From Candidatus Shapirobacteria bacterium (GTDB taxonomy: Bacteria > Patescibacteriota > Microgenomatia > UBA12405), in assembly GCA_023245435.1 (NCBI GenBank), contig JAHFKH010000021.1, positions 1-12,127 of the forward strand: 12,127 nt of DNA. The letters run 5' to 3'. Position numbers and translations under genes: made by a program. The notes below the pieces were generated by a model. The model was not told the origin of the DNA and searched no databases. It saw only the letters and a list, made by a program, of their open reading frames with translations. Every line of letters starts with the position of its first letter. The stretch's first letter is position 1. This document shows positions 1 to 5,952 of the stretch, in pieces.

Positions 1-246
1 AGTTTTTTAATTGGTAAAAATATTTTTACTCCCACTTTAAAAATTTCCCAAACATTATTAAACGACCCCCATGATTTAATTCACAAAGCCGTCGGGTGGA
101 TGTTACGGGAAATTGGTAAACGTGATCAAAAAATCCTCACTGATTTTTTGGATAAACACATTAAAACTATGCCACGAACTGCACTTCGTTATTCCATCGA
201 GCGACTACCTGAAAAACTCCGATTGTATTATTTAAAATTAAAATAA
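1..246 (+). CDS. DNA alkylation repair protein, AlkD family (3' end only)
   Basis: Frame 1 is open from the first base and gives 81 C-terminal residues ending at TAA 244-246. AlkD-type enzymes are HEAT-like repeat DNA glycosylases that remove alkylated bases such as 3-methyladenine and 7-methylguanine. The family's C-terminal signature is visible: a segment HDLIHKAVGWMLREIGKRD, whose Trp and Asp/Arg lie in the DNA-binding groove of the family, then a helix with FLDKH and the ending MPRTALRYSIERLP, which is typical for AlkD. The N-terminal repeats lie outside the window. The gene ends one base before the stop of the convergent gene at 248, so the two 3' ends abut with no room for a separate terminator. 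The family call is firm. Substrate preference cannot be read from this fragment. Confidence 0.88.
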   Translation, partial: SFLIGKNIFTPTLKISQTLLNDPHDLIHKAVGWMLREIGKRDQKILTDFLDKHIKTMPRTALRYSIERLPEKLRLYYLKLK

Positions 247-247
247 T

Positions 248-829
248 TTATTGCAAAACTATTTTGGCGTTTTTAGTTAGATTAGTTATCCAAGTTGTGG
301 CAGCCGATTTGCTAGCTTGACTTGTCAATTCATCTTTGGCCAATTTTTCCAATTCATCTTTTTTCAAATTAGTTGGCAATTGACTTTTATAAGTTTTCAA
401 AAATTCATCAATCTGAGCTTGAGTAATTTCTACCTTAGTTGCTGATAAAGTTGTTTCAATTTTTTGCATCAAAATTTGTCTATCCAAATCAGATCGAGTC
501 ATTCCCGATATTTTAAGTGCCGAATCCAAAGTTTGACCTTGAGCTTTTAATCTTGTTTCAACTTTAGCTACCTCGGCTTCAATTGAGGCTTTATCCATAG
601 TTATTTTATTCTTTTTTCCTTCATCTAAAATCAAAGTCTCTTGTATCATTTGGTCCAAAGTTTGTTTACCCCCCACCTTTTCCATAGTTTTGTAGTATTC
701 AATTCTCGAAATTCCTTTGCCGTTTACTGTGGCTATATTCCAATATTTAAAATAGGCATAGCCGGCTACCGCCAAAACTATAACCAATAGACCCAAATGG
801 ATCTGTGCAATTTTATTTAAGTTTTTCAT
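248..829 (-). CDS. Membrane-anchored SurA N-terminal-domain-like chaperone
   Basis: The protein has 193 residues: a short basic N-terminus, one hydrophobic segment at about residues 11-27 (signal anchor, no lipobox), then a soluble, mostly helical, Lys/Glu-rich domain outside the membrane. The helical part contains a short beta segment (ATVNGKGISRIEYYKTM), then the TLDQMIQETLILDEGKK helix and ITQAQIDEFLKTYKSQLP. This is the layout of the SurA_N/PrsA/PpiC-type foldase family, where the ATVNG-x-I-x-x-x-E-x-Y motif opens the chaperone domain. No parvulin peptidyl-prolyl isomerase domain follows, so this would be a chaperone-only version with a role in folding exported proteins. The start at ATG 829 is supported by an extended -10 box (844-836) ending 6 nt before it, which predicts a leaderless mRNA. 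Family assignment is good; the role is inferred. Confidence 0.75.
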   Translation of the reverse strand: MKNLNKIAQIHLGLLVIVLAVAGYAYFKYWNIATVNGKGISRIEYYKTMEKVGGKQTLDQMIQETLILDEGKKNKITMDKASIEAEVAKVETRLKAQGQTLDSALKISGMTRSDLDRQILMQKIETTLSATKVEITQAQIDEFLKTYKSQLPTNLKKDELEKLAKDELTSQASKSAATTWITNLTKNAKIVLQ

Positions 830-835
830 TATTAC

Positions 836-844
836 ATTGTAACA
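836..844 (-). promoter_or_regulatory. Extended -10 promoter of the SurA_N-like gene
   Basis: On the minus strand TGTTACAAT (844-836) matches TGn-TAnnnT. The start codon at 829 is the seventh base after the box, so transcription should begin at or within a base of the ATG. No ribosome binding site fits in between. Confidence 0.55.
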
Positions 845-880
845 AATTATTTTTTCAGTTTCATTTCAGTTTAACTACTA

Positions 881-886
881 TATAAT
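881..886 (+). promoter_or_regulatory. -10 box of the nitroreductase gene
   Basis: A perfect TATAAT lies 28 bases before the ATG at 915. No convincing -35 is seen, the best being TTTCAT at 859-864 with a 16 nt spacer. A second box, TATATT (888-893), ends 5 nt before an ATG at 899 that opens only a seven-codon reading frame. The start region is a 16-bp tandem near-duplication (899-914 and 915-930), which may have pushed the real start away from the promoter. Confidence 0.45.
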
Positions 887-914
887 CTATATTAGTTAAT
901 GATTAAATTTATGC

Positions 915-1868
915 ATGATTAAATTAAAATTATTTCCCAAAAATGGTACCTTAAAACGACAAATAAAATTCCTCTTAAATTACGCCATTTTAGCTCCATC
1001 TGGTCACAATTCTCAACCCTGGAGTTTTGTACTAACCGACAATTCAGTCACCGTTCTTCCTAATTTTAATTATTCCCGGCCCATGGTCGATCCCAGCAAT
1101 CGCGAGTTATACATTAGTCTGGGAGCTGTCGTAACCAATATTTCTTTGGCGGCCAACTATTTTGGTCTAATTTACGATAAAAAATATTTAATTGATCCAA
1201 AAACTAAGCAACAATCAGTTATTTTTGCTTTTAAAAATGGTAAAACCATTTCCCAAGATCAAGATTTATTTTTAGCTATTATCAACCGAGTCACCAATCG
1301 TTTTGAATATCAAAATAAAGAAATTGATAAAAATTTAATTAAATCATTAACCAAATCAAATTATCCTGACGTCAAATTTACTCATATTTATAGTCATACC
1401 GACAAAAAATCTTTATCAAAATTAGTTTATGAAAGTAATTTACTTTGGTTTCATAAAACCGAATTAGTTGACGAGCTTGTTTCCTGGCTTCGCACCGATT
1501 TGTCAACTCATCGTGATGGTTTACCTCACAATACTTTTGTCAATATTATAAAAAAAGCTCAACGTGAGGCAAATTTAGTATTATCATCACCCTTATCAAT
1601 TATTATTTCTTCCTCGACTGAATCTATTAAAAATTGGATTAATGTCGGTGAGGCTTTTCAAATATTGGCCTTAAAACTGACTCATTATGGACTAGCTCAC
1701 AGTTATTTTAATAATCCAGTTCAATTAATTACCATTCTCAAAAAATTAAATCAAGAATTTAAATTAAAAGGATCAGCTCAATTAATTTTGCGAGTTGGTT
1801 ATCCCACTGTTAAACCACCTCAATCAAAACGTCGTTCTCTTGCCACTTTTTTAAAAGACATGTCATAA
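915..1868 (+). CDS. Acg-like FMN-binding nitroreductase family protein
   Basis: This 317-residue protein has the FMN-binding opening of the nitroreductase superfamily, APSGHNSQPW at residues 27-36, in which the Ser/His/Asn-Gln stretch contacts the flavin phosphate. It is followed by DPSNRELYISLGAVVTNISLAA (about 59-80), the second signature of the Acg-type branch (long, roughly 300 residues, two tandem half-domains). The NRFEYQNKEI segment and the GEAFQILALKLTHYGL helix near the C-terminus also fit this branch. Acg-type proteins bind FMN but are thought to sequester it or act as unusual oxidoreductases; the substrate here is unknown. ATG 915 is used because the earlier ATGs at 899 and 911 run into early stops or other frames. 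It may share a transcript with the small Cys-rich gene 45 bases downstream. Confidence 0.78.
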   Translation: MIKLKLFPKNGTLKRQIKFLLNYAILAPSGHNSQPWSFVLTDNSVTVLPNFNYSRPMVDPSNRELYISLGAVVTNISLAANYFGLIYDKKYLIDPKTKQQSVIFAFKNGKTISQDQDLFLAIINRVTNRFEYQNKEIDKNLIKSLTKSNYPDVKFTHIYSHTDKKSLSKLVYESNLLWFHKTELVDELVSWLRTDLSTHRDGLPHNTFVNIIKKAQREANLVLSSPLSIIISSSTESIKNWINVGEAFQILALKLTHYGLAHSYFNNPVQLITILKKLNQEFKLKGSAQLILRVGYPTVKPPQSKRRSLATFLKDMS

Positions 1869-1912
1869 TAATTTACTGTCCAACTGTTATTTTTGAAGGG
1901 CAAAAAAAATTT

Positions 1913-2059
1913 ATGTGTCATGGTGGTTGCTGTAATTGTTTTATTTGTAAGTTAGGAAAATCTCTTGGTTTGATGGAAGCGTGCAAAAGTGGCGATTCTT
2001 GTTGCAAAACCGCCCCCAAAAAATCCTCCAAAAAGAAATCAAAATCTAAAAGAAAATAA
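1913..2059 (+). CDS. Small Cys-rich protein with Lys/Ser tail, unknown function
   Basis: This 48-residue frame was found by reading the gap after the nitroreductase gene. Residues 2-31 hold eight cysteines and one histidine (MCHGGCCNCFICKLGKSLGL, then CKSGDSCC), spaced like metal ligands or an Fe-S or zinc site. Residues 32-48 are almost all Lys, Ser, Pro and Arg, suggesting a nucleic-acid- or surface-binding tail. The same frame stays open upstream with protein-like sequence, including CPTVIFEGQKKF just before the ATG, so a longer form using a non-ATG start is possible. A GAAGGG sequence lies 12 nt upstream of the ATG, rather far for a ribosome binding site. I do not recognise the family. 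The strong hairpin right after the stop (2082-2104) would terminate this transcript. The non-random Cys pattern is the main evidence that it is real. Confidence 0.6.
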   Translation: MCHGGCCNCFICKLGKSLGLMEACKSGDSCCKTAPKKSSKKKSKSKRK

Positions 2060-2081
2060 GACAAATAAAAAAATATTTTTT

Positions 2082-2131
2082 ACCTCCCCTGTCAAGGGGA
2101 GGTTTTCAATTTCTTAATTGAAAGGAGGGGT
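2082..2131. terminator. Bidirectional terminator hairpin between the Cys-rich gene and metK
   Basis: An 8-bp perfect stem, CCTCCCCT (2083-2090) with AGGGGAGG (2095-2102) around a GTCA loop, extends by one A-T pair. It is followed by T's on the plus strand and, read from the other side, by an A/T run that gives a long U tract, so it can stop transcription from both sides. A second, weaker inverted repeat (TTCAAT 2105-2110 with ATTGAA 2117-2122) and a third G-rich block, GGAGGGG (2124-2130), follow. The stem is much more GC-rich than anything around it. Confidence 0.75.
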
Positions 2132-3229
2132 TTAAATTATTTTTTCCCATGGATAGTCGGGATTACCAAAATGACCATATCTAGCGGTTTGTTGGTATAT
2201 TGGTACTCGCAAATTTAAAGCACTATTAATTCCTGCTGCCGACAATTCTAATAAATTCCACGCAAAATCCTCAATTACTTTTTGTTCAGATTTTGATGTT
2301 CCAAATGTTTCAATTGCCTTACCTACAGGTAAAACAGTTCCAATAGCATAAGCCAGTTGGACCTCACATCGATCGGCCAATCCTGCGGCTACAATATTTT
2401 TGGCTATATAACGGGCAGCATAAGCAGCACTTCGATCAACTTTGGTTGTGTCTTTCCCCGAAAAACATCCTCCCCCAATTCGCCCCATTCCTCCATAAGT
2501 ATCAACTACAATTTTACGTCCCGTCACCCCGGTGTCCGAAGCTGGTCCGCCAATTTCCCATCTACCGGTTCCATTCAAAATTACATTTTCTTTTTTTATT
2601 TCAAAATTATATTTTTGTAAAATTGGTGTAACTACATTTTCATAAAAAAAATCAAAATAATCTACGGGTACATTTTTATAATCAATTGGTTTGGCCAACA
2701 CTACCCGTTCAATTGACACCGGTTTATTATTTTTATAATTTACCGTTACTTGTGATTTTCCATCAGGTCTCATCCAGTGATGAATTTGTTGTAATTCATC
2801 CATTTTTCGGCACAAACTATGTGCCATCGTAATTGGTAATGGCATTAATTCGGGAGTTTCATTACAGGCATATCCAAACATCATTCCCTGGTCACCTGCG
2901 CCGCCATCATCAACCCCTATCGCAATATCTCTTGATTGTTGGTGAATATAAATTTCTATATCTGATTTATTTGTAAATCCTAATATCGGGTCAAGATAAT
3001 CCAATTGGGTAATTTTTTCTCTGGCAATTTTTTCAAAATCAATTTTGCCGTTTACCGTTATTTCTCCAGCCAAAACTAATTTATTAGTCGTTGCTAGTGT
3101 TTCGACTCCAACTCTAGCTTTTGGATCAATTGTTAAACAAGCATCAAGTATCGCGTCAGATATTTGATCGCAAACTTTATCGGGATGACCAGCACACACT
3201 GACTCGGAAGAAAATTGAGGATAGTCCAT
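2132..3229 (-). CDS. metK: S-adenosylmethionine synthetase
   Basis: MetK makes S-adenosylmethionine from ATP and methionine in the cytoplasm. All signatures are present: GHPDK at residues 14-18 with the catalytic His, GAGDQG at 110-115, the D-T-G-x-T-G-R-K segment at 232-239, the phosphate loop GGGCFSGKD at 252-260, and KVDRSAAYAARYIAKNIVAAG at 263-283. The loop usually reads GGGAFSGKD, so the Ala to Cys change at 255 is a small oddity. At 365 residues it is slightly shorter than the usual 380-400, partly because the stretch just before GAGDQG is short. The start ATG 3229 has a good AAGGA site (3240-3236) six bases upstream, rare in this window, and sits at the end of a structured SAM-riboswitch-like leader, implying feedback by its own product. 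It lies downstream of the lipoprotein gene but probably uses its own promoter. Confidence 0.97.
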   Translation of the reverse strand: MDYPQFSSESVCAGHPDKVCDQISDAILDACLTIDPKARVGVETLATTNKLVLAGEITVNGKIDFEKIAREKITQLDYLDPILGFTNKSDIEIYIHQQSRDIAIGVDDGGAGDQGMMFGYACNETPELMPLPITMAHSLCRKMDELQQIHHWMRPDGKSQVTVNYKNNKPVSIERVVLAKPIDYKNVPVDYFDFFYENVVTPILQKYNFEIKKENVILNGTGRWEIGGPASDTGVTGRKIVVDTYGGMGRIGGGCFSGKDTTKVDRSAAYAARYIAKNIVAAGLADRCEVQLAYAIGTVLPVGKAIETFGTSKSEQKVIEDFAWNLLELSAAGINSALNLRVPIYQQTARYGHFGNPDYPWEKII

Positions 3230-3320
3230 AGTATTTCCTTATTTAATTTATAAAGGCGTGTTATTGGGGGCACCGTGGCTGTGGACTCGGTTGCCAACCC
3301 TTTCGGGTCTTCTTAACACA
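3223..3320 (-). promoter_or_regulatory. SAM-I/IV-clan riboswitch candidate in the metK leader
   Basis: Read on the minus strand from 3320, the leader folds as follows. P1 is GTGTTA (3319-3314) with TAACAC (3263-3258). Joiner AGAA follows, then P2 GACCC-GAAA-GGGTT (3309-3296, GNRA tetraloop). Next comes GGCAACC...GGTGCC (3295-3289 and 3274-3269), which forms P3 with a single bulged A and a 12-nt loop. Then there is a CCCAA joiner and the P1 return strand. GGCAACC and GGTGCC next to P2 and P3 are the conserved ligand-core words of the SAM-I, SAM-IV and SAM-I/IV classes. No P4 lies between P3 and P1; instead a hairpin (3256-3250 with 3242-3237) follows P1. Loop 3 AGTCCA (3287-3282) is a perfect complement of TGGACT (3228-3223) at the metK ATG. 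An L3 pseudoknot with sequence 3' of P1 is the hallmark I know for SAM-IV and SAM-I/IV. Position upstream of metK agrees. Confidence 0.82.
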
Positions 3321-3326
3321 AATAAA

Positions 3327-3335
3327 ATAATATCA
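3327..3335 (-). promoter_or_regulatory. Extended -10 promoter of the metK leader
   Basis: TGATATTAT (3335-3327 on the minus strand) is a TGn-TATTAT extended -10. Seven bases after it is 3320, directly before the first base of riboswitch stem P1, so the transcript would begin almost exactly at the aptamer. No convincing -35 is seen; the box overlaps an AT-rich inverted repeat at the end of the lipoprotein gene. Confidence 0.5.
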
Positions 3336-3344
3336 CAAAAATTT

Positions 3345-3893
3345 TTATTGTGGCTTAATTACTTCCGCAATTCGTGTTGCCAAAATCAACATAGTATCAT
3401 TATCAGCCACTTTTACTGAAGTTCTATCAACTCGAACAAACTTTTTTGGCGCCAAAACTAAATAAATTGCATTAATATTTCCATCTTCTTGTTTGGCAAT
3501 AAAATGATCCATTTTTATATTTGGATCTGTCGTTATAATTCGCCCCAAAATTTGCTGCCCTTTTTTTTGATTTTCCGCCTCCAAATAATTAACCACCACC
3601 ATTATTCCATCTTTACTGGATGTATCTGTAATATATTTACATCCCGTATTATCCTGAGTATTAAAATCTTCGGTTGATAATATTGGTTTTTTAATAATAT
3701 CTGCTATCCAAGCCGACGGTAATTCTTCACACACTGCCAAACCAAACGAATATTGCCCCATCGCTTCTTTGTATCGAGTTGGATAACCATTAACAGAAAT
3801 ATTTACTGGTTTTAATTTTTCCTGTTCTACGGTTGTGGTTGTACAACTACTAAATATAAATATACACAATAATCCAATAATTATATGTCTCAT
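3345..3893 (-). CDS. Putative lipoprotein, unknown function
   Basis: I prefer ATG 3893 (182 residues) over the in-frame GTG at 3911, because it places a clean lipoprotein signal at the N-terminus: MRH, a hydrophobic run, then the lipobox IFSSC, with Cys about residue 17 as the lipidation site. After it comes a short TTTTVEQEK linker and a soluble domain of about 150 residues. That domain has two cysteines (in AVCEELP and TGCKYI) that could form a disulfide, and an alternating beta pattern near the end (NINAIYLVLAPKKFVRVDR). It should sit on the outer face of the cytoplasmic membrane. I do not recognise a named family. A TATGAT box (3908-3903) lies just upstream and would give a leader of only a few bases. 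It is divergent from the membrane protein gene at 3951 and precedes the metK leader on the same strand. Confidence 0.7.
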   Translation of the reverse strand: MRHIIIGLLCIFIFSSCTTTTVEQEKLKPVNISVNGYPTRYKEAMGQYSFGLAVCEELPSAWIADIIKKPILSTEDFNTQDNTGCKYITDTSSKDGIMVVVNYLEAENQKKGQQILGRIITTDPNIKMDHFIAKQEDGNINAIYLVLAPKKFVRVDRTSVKVADNDTMLILATRIAEVIKPQ

Positions 3894-3939
3894 TTGTATA
3901 TAATCATACACTTTTGCTAATATAAAGTGAATTAATTAA

Positions 3940-3945
3940 TATATT
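3940..3945 (+). promoter_or_regulatory. -10 box of the small membrane protein gene
   Basis: TATATT ends 5 nt before the ATG at 3951, placing the expected transcription start on the start codon. The 57-bp gap to the divergent lipoprotein start is almost pure A/T, so the match alone is weak; it is listed because the same spacing recurs across the window. Confidence 0.35.
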
Positions 3946-3950
3946 TAAAT

Positions 3951-4271
3951 ATGAAACTAATCGTTTTTCTTCCAATTATTATTTTTTTTGCCTTTTTTGG
4001 TATTTTAATTTTGGCTTTCTTGGGTTTTATTGCCAAAATTATTTTCAAAAGCAAAGCTGATTTTTGGACAGGAACAATTATCAGCAAGGCCTACAATACC
4101 AAACGAGAAATGGGTCATTCCAAACATATTGAACAATTTTATTCTGTTCGCATAAAAACCGATGATGGTCGCGAATTTAATTGGGCGGTTACTTCAGATG
4201 AGTATAATAGTTTCACCGAAGGTGACCGTCTTCAAAAACTCAAAGGCGAATTAAAAGCCAAAAAAATTTAA
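3951..4271 (+). CDS. Small membrane-anchored protein with a C-terminal beta-rich domain
   Basis: The 106 residues split into a very hydrophobic N-terminal segment (about 3-31), wide enough for one long membrane helix, followed by basic residues (KIIFKSK) and a soluble part of about 70 residues. The soluble part has a beta-strand pattern: DFWTGTIISKAYNTKRE, EQFYSVRIKTDDGREFNWAVTSDEYNSF, then EGDRLQKLKGEL. This looks like a small SH3-like or OB-like barrel such as those found in uncharacterised bacterial membrane proteins. The basic residues after the helix suggest the barrel is cytoplasmic. I cannot name the family with confidence. It converges with the gene ending at 4303, with only 31 bases between the stops. 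Confidence 0.65.
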   Translation: MKLIVFLPIIIFFAFFGILILAFLGFIAKIIFKSKADFWTGTIISKAYNTKREMGHSKHIEQFYSVRIKTDDGREFNWAVTSDEYNSFTEGDRLQKLKGELKAKKI

Positions 4272-4302
4272 TATAACTTTACATTATTTTTTATCATCCA
4301 AA

Positions 4303-4956
4303 TTATGGTTGTATTTGATATTTTGGCTGAATAATGATTTTAGCTATGGTTGGTATCGGTGTCGGTGTATTACTAGGAATAATTTTAAAAATATTTGGAT
4401 TTATTTTAACCAAAGTAATTATTGGCTTAACAGTTGGTTTAGTTGTTGGTGCCACCGTCGCAGTTGGAGTAGTATCATACCAATCATGAGGTAAAATTTT
4501 ATCCTGTACACTTCCCGCAGTTACTACCACTGGGATTTTTGTATGACTTTTACATTCTGCTTTTAGTCCACAAATTACAAATTCATCATAATAAGCTTTC
4601 ATATCTTTATAAAAAGCATAAACATAATAATTACCTGGGCTCAAATCCATTTGATAGCCCACTCCAGTTTCATATTTTTTGTCTTTAATTTGTTTAACAC
4701 AATTAATCATTTTTGGATCATCAATACTTTGAGCACACACTCCTACCTCTTCTGGAATTCCCGAGGATGGATAAATTAAGTATCCTCCAATCGTTCCTTT
4801 TTCACTTTTTACTTCTGTTGGTATTTCACTTGGCGCTCCGGTGACTGTGGCTAGTTGTTCCTTAACTTCGGGTTTTTTATTTAACCAAGTTCCCGCATAT
4901 ATTCCTATCACCAATAAAATAATTCCTCCTGCTACAACTCCAACTTTATTGTTCAT
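4303..4956 (-). CDS. Membrane-anchored extracytoplasmic protein, carboxypeptidase-regulatory-like domain and Thr/Pro tail
   Basis: This 217-residue protein has a single N-terminal membrane helix (about 6-25) followed by a linker (KPEVKEQLATVTGAPSEIP). A beta-sandwich domain spans about 55-160: it begins GTIGGYLIYPSSGIPEEVGVC and includes DLSPGNYYVYAFYKD, with the YDEFVICGL and ECKSH motifs and the ending LPHDWYD. The PG-Y-x-V-x-A pattern is that of carboxypeptidase regulatory-like or CnaB-type folds. Four cysteines could form two disulfides, which fits an exported domain. The last 50 residues are Thr, Pro, Ile and Lys, a disordered wall-associated tail with repeated TPTP/TKP units. The gene starts six bases after the greA stop and has no visible promoter, so it is read from the greA transcript. 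Function unknown; envelope surface role inferred. Confidence 0.72.
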   Translation of the reverse strand: MNNKVGVVAGGIILLVIGIYAGTWLNKKPEVKEQLATVTGAPSEIPTEVKSEKGTIGGYLIYPSSGIPEEVGVCAQSIDDPKMINCVKQIKDKKYETGVGYQMDLSPGNYYVYAFYKDMKAYYDEFVICGLKAECKSHTKIPVVVTAGSVQDKILPHDWYDTTPTATVAPTTKPTVKPIITLVKINPNIFKIIPSNTPTPIPTIAKIIIQPKYQIQP

Positions 4957-4962
4957 AATTTA

Positions 4963-5418
4963 TTATAACTCCGTCAAGCTTATTTCCAAAATTGTCACAA
5001 TTTGGCCGTTGACCTCAACTTTTTCATTTACAGTTTTGTTCAACAATGCAATTCCAATTGGGGAGGTGTGCGATATCCAACCAGTTTTTATGGCATTATC
5101 ATCTTTACCCACCAAAGTAATTGTCATCTCTCGATTATCATTATTAAATAAAACTTTTACTTTATGTCCAATCTCAATTTTATTTGTTGAAGTAGGTATT
5201 TCAATCAACGTCGCATCTTTAATACTATTCGAAATTTCTTCAATTTGTGTTTGTAATACAATCGCCCGCTCACCCATAAAAATATATGCCGAGTTTTCCT
5301 TCAAATCTCCCTCTGCCGCCGCCTCTCTTTTTTCCTCAAAAGTCCGCACTAACTCAGCTTTTAGAGTAATCAAATTTTGTTTTAAACGGTCCAGCCCCGC
5401 CTGTGTTATCGGTATCAT
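4963..5418 (-). CDS. greA: Transcription elongation factor GreA
   Basis: GreA enters the secondary channel of RNA polymerase and stimulates cleavage of backtracked RNA. The 151-residue protein has the full two-domain form. An N-terminal coiled coil (about 1-75) has the acidic tip EGDLKENSAY, whose Asp38 and Glu41 are the magnesium-handling residues. The C-terminal FKBP-like domain carries ISHTSPIGIALLNK (115-128), the family signature. Length is near the usual 155-160. The start at ATG 5418 has no ribosome binding site. A TAAAAT box preceded by TG (5435-5428) lies close upstream and would give a leader of only a few bases. It leads a two-gene unit with the surface protein at 4303-4956. Confidence 0.95.
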   Translation of the reverse strand: MIPITQAGLDRLKQNLITLKAELVRTFEEKREAAAEGDLKENSAYIFMGERAIVLQTQIEEISNSIKDATLIEIPTSTNKIEIGHKVKVLFNNDNREMTITLVGKDDNAIKTGWISHTSPIGIALLNKTVNEKVEVNGQIVTILEISLTEL

Positions 5419-5427
5419 AAGATTTCT

Positions 5428-5435
5428 ATTTTACA
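5428..5435 (-). promoter_or_regulatory. -10 box of the greA unit
   Basis: TGTAAAAT on the minus strand (5435-5428). The ATG follows after nine bases, so the leader would be about two or three bases. Confidence 0.4.
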
Positions 5436-5468
5436 CTAATTATTTAATTTTATTCTGTTTTCCCAGTG

Positions 5469-5474
5469 TATAAT
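5469..5474 (+). promoter_or_regulatory. -10 box of the split-barrel flavoprotein gene
   Basis: A perfect TATAAT. ATG 5481 is the seventh base after it, predicting a leaderless transcript. The box overlaps the codons after a possible GTG start at 5466, which argues that the GTG is not used. Confidence 0.6.
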
Positions 5475-5480
5475 CCAAGC

Positions 5481-5951
5481 ATGACCACTGAAAAACAAGA
5501 TTTAGTTTATATAAAAGATTATCTAAAATTTCATTTCCAAATGGTTATTGCAACTTATGGTGATTTTCCTTGGATTGCCACAGTTTATTATTCTATTGAT
5601 GACAATATGAACATTTATTTTTTGACTAGTCCAAAAACTATTCATGCTCAACAAATAAAATCAAATCCAAAAGTTGCCATTGCTATAGCCGATTCACCTC
5701 AGTCTCCCAATTCCCAGAAGAAAGGCTTACAAATTTATGGCCTATGTGAAGAAGTCACTGGTATGCGAAAAATAACTCATGCTATTACTTTATGGACAAA
5801 AACTTTGAATGTTACAGATAAAAATTATAGTTATCAAGGTATGGTCAAAAAAACTATCAGTGGTCGAATGTATAAAGTAACCCCACAAAAAATTAAATTC
5901 TTCAATGAAGAATTATGGGAGGAGGGACAAGAAAAATTAATCGAACTTTAA
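5481..5951 (+). CDS. Pyridoxamine 5'-phosphate oxidase-like FMN-binding split-barrel protein
   Basis: From ATG 5481 this is 156 residues. The sequence follows the split-barrel flavoprotein pattern: a first helix, then VIATYGDFPWIATVYYSIDDNMNIYFLTSPKTIHAQQIKSNPKVAIAIAD. This is the strand-strand-helix unit in which the S-P-K-T-x-H-x-x-x-I-x-x-N-P-x-V motif binds FMN phosphate. A C-terminal RMYKVTPQKIKFFNEEL strand closes the barrel. Enzymes of this fold oxidise pyridoxamine phosphate or reduce cofactor F420, haem breakdown products or other substrates; the small size and absent C-terminal PNPOx dimerisation region make true PdxH unlikely. Its stop is one base before the pyrD ATG, so the two genes form an operon, although no shared pathway is obvious. 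Confidence 0.78.
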   Translation: MTTEKQDLVYIKDYLKFHFQMVIATYGDFPWIATVYYSIDDNMNIYFLTSPKTIHAQQIKSNPKVAIAIADSPQSPNSQKKGLQIYGLCEEVTGMRKITHAITLWTKTLNVTDKNYSYQGMVKKTISGRMYKVTPQKIKFFNEELWEEGQEKLIEL

Positions 5952-5952
5952 T

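Noticed and set aside
2357..2631. Plus-strand open frames inside metK.
   Set aside because: They lie opposite a complete, motif-perfect metK and show no recognisable protein pattern.
3334..3352. Inverted repeat CACAA...TTGTG around the lipoprotein stop as a terminator.
   Set aside because: The stem is almost all A/T with a weak five-pair end, and it overlaps the metK promoter; in such AT-rich sequence it is not distinctive.
4841..5473. A 210-codon plus-strand frame across greA.
   Set aside because: It is antisense to greA and the start of its downstream gene; its sequence is the low-information mirror of those codons.
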